20,120 bases of DNA, from the NCBI GenBank assembly GCA_025924435.1, contig JAICIL010000042.1, positions 1 to 20,120 of the forward strand. The letters run 5' to 3'. Below are positions 7,273 through 14,292 of the stretch, in pieces (position 1 is the stretch's first letter; each line of letters starts with the position of its first letter). Source of the stretch: Chloroflexia bacterium (lineage in GTDB: Bacteria; Chloroflexota; Chloroflexia; Thermomicrobiales; JALYUS01). Under the pieces are notes generated by a model that was not told where the DNA came from, ran no database searches, and saw nothing but the letters and a program-made list of their open reading frames with translations. The position numbers and the translations under genes are program-made.

Positions 7273-9723
7273 CTACGACCGCAGCGTCGCCTTCAATCGC
7301 TTCGCGAGCGCCTGGCTGACGCGGTCCCGCACCTTCGCGACCTCCGCCTCGGAGAGGGCGCGATCCGGCGCTTGCATCGTCACCGCGAAGGTCAGGCTCT
7401 TCTTGCCGGTCGGTACCGGATCGCCCCGGTAGATGTCGAACAGTTGCACCCGCTGCCCAAGCGTCCCGACCGCCTGCGCGATTACCTGCGCGGCATCCGC
7501 CGCCGCGACCGCCTCGTCAACGACGACGGCGAAATCGTTCTCCGTCGCCGGGTAGCGGGACGTGACGGGCAGTTGCCGCAGCACGCCCCGGTGCGCCGCG
7601 ACGGCGGCGACGACCGGCTCCAGGTCGAGTTCCGCCAGCACCACGCGCCCCGCCATGCCGAAGGCGTCCGCGACGCGCGGATGCACCTCGCCGATCACGC
7701 CGAGCGCCTGATTCCCCGCCGAGACGCGGGCGACGCGGCCCGGCTGGAAGGCCGGATCGTCCGCCGGCACGAAGGCGAGCGGCCCGACGCCGAGCGGCGG
7801 CAGGATCGCCTCGATCACGCCCTTCAGGTCGAAGAAGTCGTAGGCGCGCGGCGTGACGCCCAGCGACCGCTCGGCGTCCATCCCCGCCAGCACGACGCCG
7901 AGCGTCAGCCGCTCGTCGGGCAGTTCGCCCGGTTGCTGCGGCAGGTAGATGTTCGCGACTTCGCCGATCGCCACGCCGCCGATGAACTTCAGGTTGTCGG
8001 AGGCCGTCGCGAGCAGACTCGCCCGCAGCGTCGGGCGCATCCCCTCCCATTCGCCCATCGGGTTGACGAGCCGGATAATCGGCGTCCCCGCCGCGCCCGG
8101 CCCGCCCGCGACAGCCAGGCGGTCGAGCGCCTCCGCGCTGGTGAAGGAGTACGTGCTGACCTCAATCAGCCCCGCGCCCGCCACGGCGTCGCGCGCCGCC
8201 TCCCGCGCGATCCAGCGGTCCGTCCGGATGACCTGCGGCGTCGTGCCCTCGATCATCGTCGCGGGCACCGTCTCGTAGCCGATGATCCTCGCCACCTCCT
8301 CCACGATGTCCTCGGGCCGCGACACATCGGCGCGATGGGGCGGGATCGCGATGGTCAGGATCGGGTCGGCGCCATCGGAGACCGCGACGCCGAACTGGAG
8401 GCGCGTCAGCACATCGCGCACCTCGTCGAGCGGATAGGCCGTGCCGAGCACCGCCGCGATTTTGCCGAACGGCATCGTCAGCGACCGCGGCTGCGGCGGA
8501 TCGGAGTAAATATCCGTGTAGCCGACGACGCGCGCCTCCGGGCAGAGGTGCGCAATCAACTCCGCGACCCGCCGCGCGCTCGGCATCGTCAGTTCCGGCT
8601 CCAGCCCGCGCTCGTACCGCGCGGAGGCGTCGGTGCGGACGTTCAACGCCTGCCGCGTGTGGCGGATGTTGCGCATCTCCCAGTTCGCCGCCTCGATGAG
8701 GATGTTTGTGGTCGTCTCCACGATCTCGGAGCGGGTGCCGCCGATGATGCCGCCGAGGTCCGTCACGCCCGCCTCGTCGCAGACCGCCGCCATGTCGGGC
8801 GTCAGCGTTTTCGTCTCGTGGTTAATCAGTTCCAGCGTCTCGCCGGGGTGGGCATGCCGCACAATCAGCCGCCCGCCGACCAGCCGGTCGCGGTCGAAGA
8901 CGTGGTTCGGCTGGCCGTATTCGAGCATGACGTAGTTCGAGATGTCCACGATGTTGTTCACGGGCCGCACGCCGACGGCGAGCAGCCGCCGCTGCATCCA
9001 GTCCGGCGACGGCGCGACGGCGACGCCCTCCATGACCAGCGCGGTGTAGCGCGGGCAGAGCGCCGTGTCTTCCACCGTGATGAGGCCCGGCATCTCCGGA
9101 GCGTCGAGCGGCTCCGCCGCCCAGCGCGGGAACGGATCGCGGAACGCCGAACCGAGCACCGCAGACGCCTCGCGGGCGACACCGATGATCGAGTAATCGT
9201 GGACGAGGTTCGGCGTGATCTCGAATTCGATGATGGTGTCCCCGAGGTATTCCGCGAGCGGCGCGCCGAGCGGCGCGTCGTCGGGCAAAACCATGATGCC
9301 CTCGTGCTCGTCGGAAATGCCCAATTCCTTCTCCGAGCAGACCATCCCCTCGCCCGTGATCCCCATGATCGCGCGCGGCTTCAGCGTCCGCAGGACGTCG
9401 TCGTCCCGGTGCCCGTCGTAGAGCCGCGCGCCGATCAGCGCGAGCGCGATTATCTGCCCTTCCCGGATATTCGGCGCGCCCGTGACGACCATCACCTCGC
9501 GCTCCGGCAGTTCGAGAACGACCTGCACCACCCGGTCCGCACCCGCGATCCGGCGCACCTCCTTCACCCGCGCGACCCGGACGAGATCGCGGTCCCACTC
9601 CGCGCCGATCTCCTCGATCTTCTCCGCCTCCAGCCCGGCCATCGTCAGCCGCCGCGCCAGTTCGCGCGGCGTAACTTCGCCCAAGTCAACGTATTCTTGC
9701 AGCCACCGCCACGAAACCTTCAT
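7273..9723 (-). CDS. pheT: phenylalanyl-tRNA synthetase beta subunit
   Basis: The product is 816 aa and forms the alpha2-beta2 PheRS with PheS. I place the start at ATG 9723 (MKVSWRWLQEYVDLGEV), with AGAGGTG about 6 nt upstream. The GTG three codons earlier overlaps that ribosome site. Domains in order are: N-terminal segment; tRNA-binding EMAP/OB-fold at about 40-150 (VMVVTGAPNIREGQIIALA); the B3/B4 editing region with VRPVNNIVDISNYVMLEYG and QPNHVFDRDRL; the B5 domain around 400-480 ending in VSRPEDIVEEVARIIGYE; the catalytic-like core; and a C-terminal FDX-ACB domain from about 725 (RYPATENDFAVVVDE, then FDIYRGDPVPTGKKSLTF) that contacts the tRNA anticodon stem. Length is that of the full bacterial form. 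It is 72 nt downstream of pheS and 55 nt upstream of the hisS-like gene, all on the same strand. Confidence 0.97.
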   Translation of the reverse strand: MKVSWRWLQEYVDLGEVTPRELARRLTMAGLEAEKIEEIGAEWDRDLVRVARVKEVRRIAGADRVVQVVLELPEREVMVVTGAPNIREGQIIALALIGARLYDGHRDDDVLRTLKPRAIMGITGEGMVCSEKELGISDEHEGIMVLPDDAPLGAPLAEYLGDTIIEFEITPNLVHDYSIIGVAREASAVLGSAFRDPFPRWAAEPLDAPEMPGLITVEDTALCPRYTALVMEGVAVAPSPDWMQRRLLAVGVRPVNNIVDISNYVMLEYGQPNHVFDRDRLVGGRLIVRHAHPGETLELINHETKTLTPDMAAVCDEAGVTDLGGIIGGTRSEIVETTTNILIEAANWEMRNIRHTRQALNVRTDASARYERGLEPELTMPSARRVAELIAHLCPEARVVGYTDIYSDPPQPRSLTMPFGKIAAVLGTAYPLDEVRDVLTRLQFGVAVSDGADPILTIAIPPHRADVSRPEDIVEEVARIIGYETVPATMIEGTTPQVIRTDRWIAREAARDAVAGAGLIEVSTYSFTSAEALDRLAVAGGPGAAGTPIIRLVNPMGEWEGMRPTLRASLLATASDNLKFIGGVAIGEVANIYLPQQPGELPDERLTLGVVLAGMDAERSLGVTPRAYDFFDLKGVIEAILPPLGVGPLAFVPADDPAFQPGRVARVSAGNQALGVIGEVHPRVADAFGMAGRVVLAELDLEPVVAAVAAHRGVLRQLPVTSRYPATENDFAVVVDEAVAAADAAQVIAQAVGTLGQRVQLFDIYRGDPVPTGKKSLTFAVTMQAPDRALSEAEVAKVRDRVSQALAKRLKATLRS

Positions 9724-9742
9724 CGCCCCCACCTCTCACCGT

Positions 9743-9756
9743 AGCAATGAGCAATG
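9743..9756. repeat. tandem heptamer AGCAATG x2 in the pheS-pheT gap
   Basis: Two copies of AGCAATG lie side by side, followed by the related agtgagcag. With the CTCAGTC array 15 nt away, short repeats fill most of this intergenic space. No function can be read from them. Confidence 0.55.
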
Positions 9757-9770
9757 AGTGAGCAGCCACG

Positions 9771-9794
9771 CTCAGTCCTCAGTCCTCAGTCCTC
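9771..9794. repeat. tandem heptamer CTCAGTC x3 plus partial copy between pheS and pheT
   Basis: Three perfect head-to-tail copies of the 7-nt unit CTCAGTC are followed by CTC. The array ends next to the pheS stop codon, so it sits in the transcript between the two synthetase genes. The reverse-strand 9-mer ACTGAGGAC recurs at 1585-1593 beside the hisB stop. It may be a slipped-strand repeat or part of a short dispersed intergenic family. Confidence 0.7.
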
Positions 9795-9795
9795 G

Positions 9796-10848
9796 TTAGA
9801 GCCACGCCCGATCCATCTGGCGCAGCCAGCGGATGTCGTTCTTGTAGAAATCCCGGATGTCGTCGAGGCCGTATTTCAGCAGCATCAGCCGCTCCGGCCC
9901 CATGCCGAAGGCGAAGCCGGTGTACCTGCTCGTGTCGTAGCCGACCATTTCGAGCACGCGCGGATGCACCATGCCCGCGCCGAGCAGTTCGATCCAGCCG
10001 GATTGCTTGCAGAGCCGGCACCCCTTGCCGCCGCATTGCGGGCAGTCAATCGCGAAATCCACGCCCGGCTCGACGAACGGGAAGAAATCGCACCGGAAGC
10101 GGGTCTTCCGCTCCGGGCCGAACATCTGCCGCGCGAACTCCGTCAGCGTCCCTTTCAGATCGGCCAGCGTGATGCCCTCGTCCACGGCAAGCCCTTCGAC
10201 CTGCAGGAACATCGCCAAGTGGGTCGCGTCGGTCGCCTCGTAGCGGTAGCAGCGGCCCGGCACGACGACGCGGACGGGCGGCTGCTGCGCGAGCATCGTC
10301 CGCACCTGCATGGGAGAGGTGTGCGTGCGCAGGACAATCTCCCCCTCGCCCGACGCGACGTGGAAGGTGTCCCACACGTCGCGTGCGGGATGGTCGGCGG
10401 GGATGTTGAGCATGTCGAAGTTGTACTTCGCGTACTCGACCTCCGGCCCCTCGACGGTCTGGAAGCCCATCTTGCCGAAGATGTCGCAAATCTCGCGGAT
10501 GATGCGGGTGGTTGGATGCAGGAAGCCGCGCCGCACGGGGCGGCCCGGCAGCGTGACATCAATCGCCTCCGTCTCGATGCGCGCTTCGAGCGCGGACGCT
10601 TCGAGGATCGCCTGCCGTTCCGCGAGCAGCGCGCCCAGTTCGGTCTTCAGGCCGTTCACGGCGATGCCGAACGCCCGCCGCTGCTCCGGCGGCAGGCCGG
10701 CGATCCGCTTTGTGAGCGCCGTCACCGCCCCATGGTCGCCGAGGTACTCCCGATACCATGCCCGCGTCGCCTCGATGTCCGTCGCCGCATCGAGCCGCGC
10801 GAGCGCGCGCTGCCGCAGTTCGATCATTGTCGGTTCTGTCGCCGTCAC
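9796..10848 (-). CDS. pheS: phenylalanyl-tRNA synthetase alpha subunit
   Basis: The product is 350 aa from GTG 10848, preceded by GAGGAGGT at 6-nt spacing. The frame stays open further upstream, but that stretch is the T-box leader and cannot be coding. The N-terminal 85 residues are the coiled-coil tRNA-binding arm (LRQRALARLDAATDIEA, then GALLAERQAILE). The class II catalytic domain follows: GFLHPTTRIIREICDIF, VEGPEVEYAKYNFDMLNIP, RTHTSPMQVRTML, the motif 2 region VVVPGRCYRYEATDATH, FQ-type FLQVEGLAVDE, PFVEPGVDF, and motif 3 GFAFGMGPERLMLLKYG. A four-cysteine insertion, DCPQCGGKGCRLCKQSGW, looks like a small zinc knuckle, known in a subset of bacterial PheS. It supplies the Phe-AMP-forming active site. 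Expression is expected to follow uncharged tRNA-Phe through the leader. Confidence 0.97.
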   Translation of the reverse strand: MTATEPTMIELRQRALARLDAATDIEATRAWYREYLGDHGAVTALTKRIAGLPPEQRRAFGIAVNGLKTELGALLAERQAILEASALEARIETEAIDVTLPGRPVRRGFLHPTTRIIREICDIFGKMGFQTVEGPEVEYAKYNFDMLNIPADHPARDVWDTFHVASGEGEIVLRTHTSPMQVRTMLAQQPPVRVVVPGRCYRYEATDATHLAMFLQVEGLAVDEGITLADLKGTLTEFARQMFGPERKTRFRCDFFPFVEPGVDFAIDCPQCGGKGCRLCKQSGWIELLGAGMVHPRVLEMVGYDTSRYTGFAFGMGPERLMLLKYGLDDIRDFYKNDIRWLRQMDRAWL

Positions 10849-10868
10849 AATCCGACCTCCTCGTACGC

Positions 10869-10913
10869 AAAAAAACCATGCCCTTCGCTCCCCCAACAGG
10901 GGCGAAAGCATGG
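10869..10913 (-). terminator. intrinsic terminator of the pheST T-box leader
   Basis: On the minus strand, CCATGC followed by TTTCGCCCC pairs with GGGG-A-GCGA-AGG and GCATGG around a short TGTT loop, and seven T residues follow at 10875-10869. G-U pairs and two bulged A residues are needed in the middle. Its 5' arm contains CGCCCC, which the antiterminator also uses, so binding of uncharged tRNA should allow read-through into pheS. Confidence 0.93.
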
Positions 10914-11167
10914 CTTCCGCGGTACCACCCCAATTGCGCCTCGAAAGGCGCATCTCATGCCGGCCACGGGCACGCGCGTGCCGATGGCGGCGTTCCGGTA
11001 ACGGGGAACAACCGTGCGCGGCTACTCGCGTTCACCGCCCCGCTCGGGAGTGAATATCGGGTGGCGATCCGGTCTCCGGCGGGTCTCAATCGCGCCCGCG
11101 CGTCCCTGTCGTGCCGGATAGGCTGAATGCCGCAGCCACCGCGATGCGCTCCGTCATCGCGTTTTCA
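10869..11167 (-). ncRNA. T-box riboswitch leader, phenylalanine-specific (UUC specifier)
   Basis: The transcript upstream of pheS carries the T-box core GGGTGGTACCGCGG (10930-10917); the bulge UGGU would pair with the ACCA end of uncharged tRNA-Phe. The antiterminator is GGGG (10931-10928) plus GCG (10920-10918) pairing with CGCCCC (10904-10899), and the latter is also part of the terminator stem, so the two are exclusive. Stem I can be drawn: GGAG (11152-11149) with CTCC (11050-11047); ATCG and GGTGGC (11145-11135) with GCCACC and CGAT (11065-11056). This leaves an internal loop CGC/AUUCA whose UUC (11054-11052) is a Phe codon followed by A. A 7-bp hairpin with a UUCG loop (10952-10935) lies just before the core. 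Only core, terminator and specifier stem were checked by eye; the distal Stem I loops were not modelled. Confidence 0.95.
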
Positions 11168-11174
11168 CCGTATA

Positions 11175-11203
11175 GTCATACGCGCAAAAGCCGCCGCTGT
11201 CAA
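11175..11203 (-). promoter_or_regulatory. sigma70-type promoter of the pheST T-box operon
   Basis: A perfect -35 TTGACA (11203-11198) is separated by 17 nt from TATGAC (11180-11175), giving a start near 11168, just before the T-box Stem I. The TGA inside TTGACA is also the stop codon of the preceding methyltransferase gene. Confidence 0.85.
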
Positions 11204-12012
11204 GCCGTCCGCGCCCGCCGCCGCTGCCGCACGACCTCGTACAGCAGGACCGCGCCCGCGATCGAGGCGTTGAGGGATTCGACGCCGCGCGCCATCGGGA
11301 TGCGCGCGGTCGCCGTGCACCACCGGCGGGCATCGGCGCTTAAGCCGTGATCCTCATTGCCGATGACGACCGCGCAACCCCGCGTCCAGTCAATCGCATC
11401 GTACGGCAGCGGCGAAGCGCCGTCCGCGCCGACGACCGAGGGCAACGCCGCGACGGCGGGGCCGATGGCCTCCCATTCCACGTCCGCCACAACCGGCACG
11501 CGGAAATGCGCGCCCATCGCCGACCGGACAACTTTCGGCGCGAAGGCGTCCGCGCTCCCCGCGATCGTGACGACCGCCCCGCAATCCGCCGCCGCCGCCG
11601 CGCGAATCAGCGTGCCGACATTGCCGGGGTCGCGCACGCCGTCGAGGACGAGGGCAAATCCATCCGTGGCATTGAAGACCAGCAGCGGCGTGTCGGGCAG
11701 GTTGACGACCGCGAGGACCCCCTGCGGCGTTTCGGTGTCGGAAATGGAGCGCATAATTGGCGGCGCGACCGTCAGCACGTCCGATGCGCCGAGCGCGTTT
11801 CCAAGTGTCGCCCGTATGTCCGGTTCGTTCTCGCCCAGGAATTCCGGGCAGACGACGACCTGCCGGATCGCCGCGTGCGCGGCGAGGGCATCGCGGACGA
11901 GGCGCGCGCCCTCAACGAGAAACGCCCCCTGCTCGCGCCGGGCTTTCCGGCGGTGCAGGGAGCGGATCGCGACAATCGTCGGATTGTGAACGCTCGTGAT
12001 ACGCGCGTCCGT
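11200..12012 (-). CDS. SpoU/TrmH-family RNA 2'-O-methyltransferase, non-canonical start
   Basis: It uses SAM to methylate a ribose 2'-OH in tRNA or rRNA; the target is not readable. The N-terminal substrate-binding domain is ITSVHNPTIVAIRSLHRRKA, then GAFLVEGARLVRDAL. The knotted SPOUT domain has motif 1 LVLDGVRDPGNVGTLIRAA, motif 2 AVVIGNEDHGLS and motif 3 MARGVESLNASIAGAVLLYE. No ATG, GTG or TTG exists in frame before GTG 11778, yet about 75 upstream codons clearly belong to the family, so a GTG 11778 start would remove the N-terminal domain. GGAGG (12022-12018) points to ACG at 12012 (5 nt away). ATC at 12000, where relatives have M-ITS, is the other candidate. A sequencing error is possible. 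It follows rplT by about 17 nt, and its stop overlaps the next promoter. Confidence 0.85.
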   Translation of the reverse strand, partial: TDARITSVHNPTIVAIRSLHRRKARREQGAFLVEGARLVRDALAAHAAIRQVVVCPEFLGENEPDIRATLGNALGASDVLTVAPPIMRSISDTETPQGVLAVVNLPDTPLLVFNATDGFALVLDGVRDPGNVGTLIRAAAAADCGAVVTIAGSADAFAPKVVRSAMGAHFRVPVVADVEWEAIGPAVAALPSVVGADGASPLPYDAIDWTRGCAVVIGNEDHGLSADARRWCTATARIPMARGVESLNASIAGAVLLYEVVRQRRRARTA

Positions 12013-12029
12013 GCGAACCTCCGGGCGAC

Positions 12030-12395
12030 TTACGCGGCGGCAGCCCCGGCGTTCTTCGCGATCGCGACCAACTCGCCGAAGGCCGCGCTGTCGCGCACGG
12101 CAAGATCGGCGAGCATCTTCCGGTCAATCGCGACCCCGGCGGCCTGCAAGCCGCTGATGAAGCGGTTATACGGCATGTCGTGCTCGCGCGCCGCCGCGTT
12201 GATGCGCGCGATCCAGAGCGCGCGGAACTCCCGCTTGCGGTTCTTGCGATCCCGCGTCGCGTAGAGCATCGCTTTCATGCGCGATTCAATCGCTGTCCGC
12301 TTCCAGCGCGAGCGCGCGCCCTTGTGTCCCTTCGTCGCGGCGAGCACCTTCTTCGTGCGGGCGTGCGCGGCGACATTATTCGTCGAGCGAGGCAT
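12030..12395 (-). CDS. rplT: 50S ribosomal protein L20 (bL20)
   Basis: The product is 121 aa with the typical basic N-terminal tail and globular C-terminus. Signatures are [42 protein letters not shown] and [28 protein letters not shown] 12395 has GGGAGG 7 nt upstream. L20 nucleates early 50S assembly on 23S rRNA and in several bacteria represses its own operon. The infC 5' UTR here is only about 60 nt, so the long L20-binding leader seen in Bacillus does not appear to be present. It is third in infC-rpmI-rplT, 18 nt after rpmI. Confidence 0.98.
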   Translation of the reverse strand: MPRSTNNVAAHARTKKVLAATKGHKGARSRWKRTAIESRMKAMLYATRDRKNRKREFRALWIARINAAAREHDMPYNRFISGLQAAGVAIDRKMLADLAVRDSAAFGELVAIAKNAGAAAA

Positions 12396-12413
12396 TCCTC
12401 TTCCTCCCGGTTC

Positions 12414-12623
12414 CTACTTGACGCCGTAGGGCAGGCTGCGTCGCACGCCCTTCGCGTTCGCGCTGCTCAAGGGCAGCATCTTATCGAATGCGCGCTTGAC
12501 ACGGGCGGACTTGCGCCGCCGGAAATGACTCTTCATCCCCTTGGTGCGCATGATCTTGCCCGTGCCCGTGATCTTGAAACGCTTCGCGGCCTGCTTATGC
12601 GTCTTCAACTTCAGTTTGGACAT
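12414..12623 (-). CDS. rpmI: 50S ribosomal protein L35 (bL35)
   Basis: The product is 69 aa and very basic. The start MSKLKLKTHKQAAKRFKITG and the RRRKSARVKRAF segment are diagnostic for bL35; length is normal. The ribosome site GGGGAGG lies unusually close to ATG 12623 (about 2 nt), and a second purine block GGAG is about 12 nt away, so translation may depend partly on coupling to infC, whose stop is only 15 nt upstream. The protein is a structural part of the large subunit. Confidence 0.97.
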   Translation of the reverse strand: MSKLKLKTHKQAAKRFKITGTGKIMRTKGMKSHFRRRKSARVKRAFDKMLPLSSANAKGVRRSLPYGVK

Positions 12624-12638
12624 TGCCTCCCCGTTCTC

Positions 12639-13205
12639 CTACTCCGTCGGAGCCGGCTCGGCCGGTTCCTTCGTCGCCTTCGCAGCCGGCGCGACGCGCG
12701 GACTGACCAACATACTCAAGATGCGGCCCTCTTGCCGCGCCGGCGATTCGATCACCGCGTCGTTTTCGAGCATCGCCACCAGTTTCCGCATCAGTTCGTC
12801 GCCGATCTCGGGGTGGGACATCTGCCGCGCGCCGCGGTAGATGACGGAGACGCGGACTTTGTTACCTTCCTTCAGCAGCCGCTTCACATCGCGCGCCTTC
12901 GTCTCCAGATCGTGCTGGTCAATCAGGATGCCGGTGACGCGCACTTCCTTGATGTCCTGCGTCCGCTGGTTCTTGCGCGCTTCGCGCTCGCGGCGGCTTT
13001 GATCGTATTTATAGCGGCCGAAATCCATCAACCGGCAGACGGGCGGGGTCGCGTTCGGCGCGACTTCGACGAGGTCGAGGCCATGCTCGCGCGCACGCTC
13101 CAGCGCGTCCCGCGTCAGCATGACGCCGAGTTGATTGCCTTCTTCATCAATCACGCGCACTTCACGGACACGAATACGATCATTGGTGCGAAGCGGTCTG
13201 CTAAT
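12639..13205 (-). CDS. infC: translation initiation factor IF-3, ATT start codon
   Basis: The product is 188 aa. The start is ATT at 13205, preceded by a perfect AGGAGG at 6-nt spacing; there is no ATG or GTG near the family N-terminus (ISRPLRTNDRIRVREV). The N-domain covers about residues 5-75 (VREVRVIDEEGNQLGVM, then HGLDLVEVAPNATPPVCRLM), the lysine-rich linker is GRYKYDQSRREREARKNQ, and the C-domain (about 85-170) has DIKEVRVTGILIDQHDLETK and VRVSVIYRGARQMSHPEIG. A short Ala/Pro/Glu-rich tail is added. IF-3 binds the 30S subunit, prevents 50S joining and discriminates against non-standard start codons. An AUU start therefore gives autorepression when IF-3 is abundant, as known from E. coli infC. 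Confidence 0.97.
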   Translation of the reverse strand: MSRPLRTNDRIRVREVRVIDEEGNQLGVMLTRDALERAREHGLDLVEVAPNATPPVCRLMDFGRYKYDQSRREREARKNQRTQDIKEVRVTGILIDQHDLETKARDVKRLLKEGNKVRVSVIYRGARQMSHPEIGDELMRKLVAMLENDAVIESPARQEGRILSMLVSPRVAPAAKATKEPAEPAPTE

Positions 13206-13273
13206 CCCGATCCTCCTGAAATCCCGACAATCGCGGGTGACGCAGTGACCGACCACAAAAACGTCGGCATAGG

Positions 13274-13303
13274 ATTCTAGCACCGTCGCCTGCGAATCGT
13301 CAA
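13274..13303 (-). promoter_or_regulatory. sigma70-type promoter of infC-rpmI-rplT
   Basis: TTGACG (13303-13298) and TAGAAT (13279-13274) are separated by 18 nt, each one mismatch from consensus. The predicted start near 13267 leaves a leader of about 60 nt before the ATT start of infC. Confidence 0.8.
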
Positions 13304-13951
13304 TGCACGCGGGGGCCGTTTTGACAGGCCGATCGCAGATTCTTTTCCTTGCCCGCTGCCTTGCGAAGCGCGCCACGCCTCCCGTGCATGTGTGCGGGGA
13401 TATTGAGGTCGTCGCTCTCGCGCCGAAAGGGGAATAACGACACGAACTGTCCGTAGCGACCCGCTGGGGCGACGCACGCTGGCGGTGCCGTTGACTCGGT
13501 TGGCGGCGATCGCAACCGATGCGGCGACGCAGCAGGCGATCGCGGAATGGCGTCACCGGACCAGACGCGGCGCATCGAACGCTTCTTCGCGCGTCTTTTG
13601 TGCCGCTTTGCAGCGCCCGCCGGTGGTGGACTGGACAGCGGTCGTCAGGCGGGTGGCGCCAACCTACGCGGCGCCCGCCGTCCCGCTTGCTGCACATCAC
13701 GCGGGGCCGCTCGACTTTATATTGAAGCACACGCGGGCCGCGCGAGTATCCGACCATCGTCGGGTCACTATGCCGACTAAAGTCAGCGAATTATTCATAC
13801 CACGGGCCGCTGTACGCCGCGATCCGCCCCACTATGGTGAAAACGCACGGAAATGCGGCGGGGTGCACGCTCCATCCGACGCGGAACGATCCTCGTTGGT
13901 CGCGGAGTATCCCTAGGACTAGTAGATAGGATAATTCATACAATACTGTAG

Positions 13952-13957
13952 TATAAT
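13952..13957 (+). promoter_or_regulatory. possible -10 box for the plus-strand operon
   Basis: An exact TATAAT sits in an AT-rich island about 335 nt before the first plus-strand gene. No good -35 hexamer lies 16-18 nt upstream and there is no TGn extension, so the call rests on the -10 match and on position. Confidence 0.3.
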
Positions 13958-14051
13958 ATCTAAAATTACCCAATTAAAACTCGCCTGGCATATGCGGGCT
14001 TGTATTTCTCGGCCATTATCGCGCTCTTATCGTGCAATAGGGCTGCCATCG

Positions 14052-14064
14052 TACAGTGACTGTA
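14052..14064. repeat. perfect palindrome TACAGT-g-ACTGTA
   Basis: Six-base arms around one central base; flanking CCA and TGG can extend the symmetry past a 3-nt bulge (14046-14067). It is about 230 nt upstream of the glycosyltransferase operon and next to the AT-rich island. The size and symmetry suit a dimeric repressor operator, but no family is identifiable. Confidence 0.45.
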
Positions 14065-14292
14065 TGGTATGCCCCGCGTTTTGAGCGCGGGCGTCCACCC
14101 CAGCGGCGGTGGTGAATCGGAGTTCGGAGGCACTACGGACGACAGTCGGTTGTTGATCGGCGGCTCCGTCGCAACCGCGGGGAAGAAGATCGGTCGCTTG
14201 GCACGATGCCTCCGGGGTCTCGTTCGGGTCCGCGGCGGCGCTAGATCGGGGATGCGCACCCTGAGTGCGCTGCCCGCAGGGATGGCACAGGT

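Larger units (their letters stand above)
13304..14292. other. divergent intergenic region without recognisable gene
   Basis: I see no protein family in any frame and no tRNA or rRNA motif here. From 13304 to about 13916 it is GC-rich with only short arginine-rich open frames that look like noise. From 13917 to about 14070 it turns AT-rich, with an exact TATAAT (13952-13957, plus strand), the small inverted repeat ATACT-gt-AGTAT (13944-13955), and a perfect palindrome at 14052-14064. From 14070 to 14292 it is GC-rich again and includes the hairpin CCCGCG-ttttgag-CGCGGG (14073-14091). This last part probably is the leader of the plus-strand glycan operon. A small open frame (14069-14296) ends in the ATGA that starts the first glycosyltransferase, but resembles nothing I know. 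Confidence 0.6.

Noticed and set aside
6937..9744. Very long plus-strand open frame antisense to pheT and hisS
   Set aside because: Arg-, His- and Asp-rich translation with no family features; it is the complement of well-supported genes in GC-rich DNA.
9743..9794. Possible CRISPR or attachment site
   Set aside because: Units are 7 nt and contiguous with no spacers; this is a simple tandem repeat.
10849..10953. Coding extension of pheS into the leader
   Set aside because: This stretch is the T-box core and terminator; GTG 10848 has GAGGAGGT at correct spacing.
12639..13757. Long N-terminal extension of infC to an upstream start
   Set aside because: It crosses the promoter at 13274-13303 and lacks similarity; ATT 13205 has a perfect ribosome site and matches the IF-3 N-terminus.
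13485..13916. 143-codon plus-strand open frame in the intergenic region
   Set aside because: No recognisable motif, ribosome site or neighbour support; composition matches random GC-rich frames.
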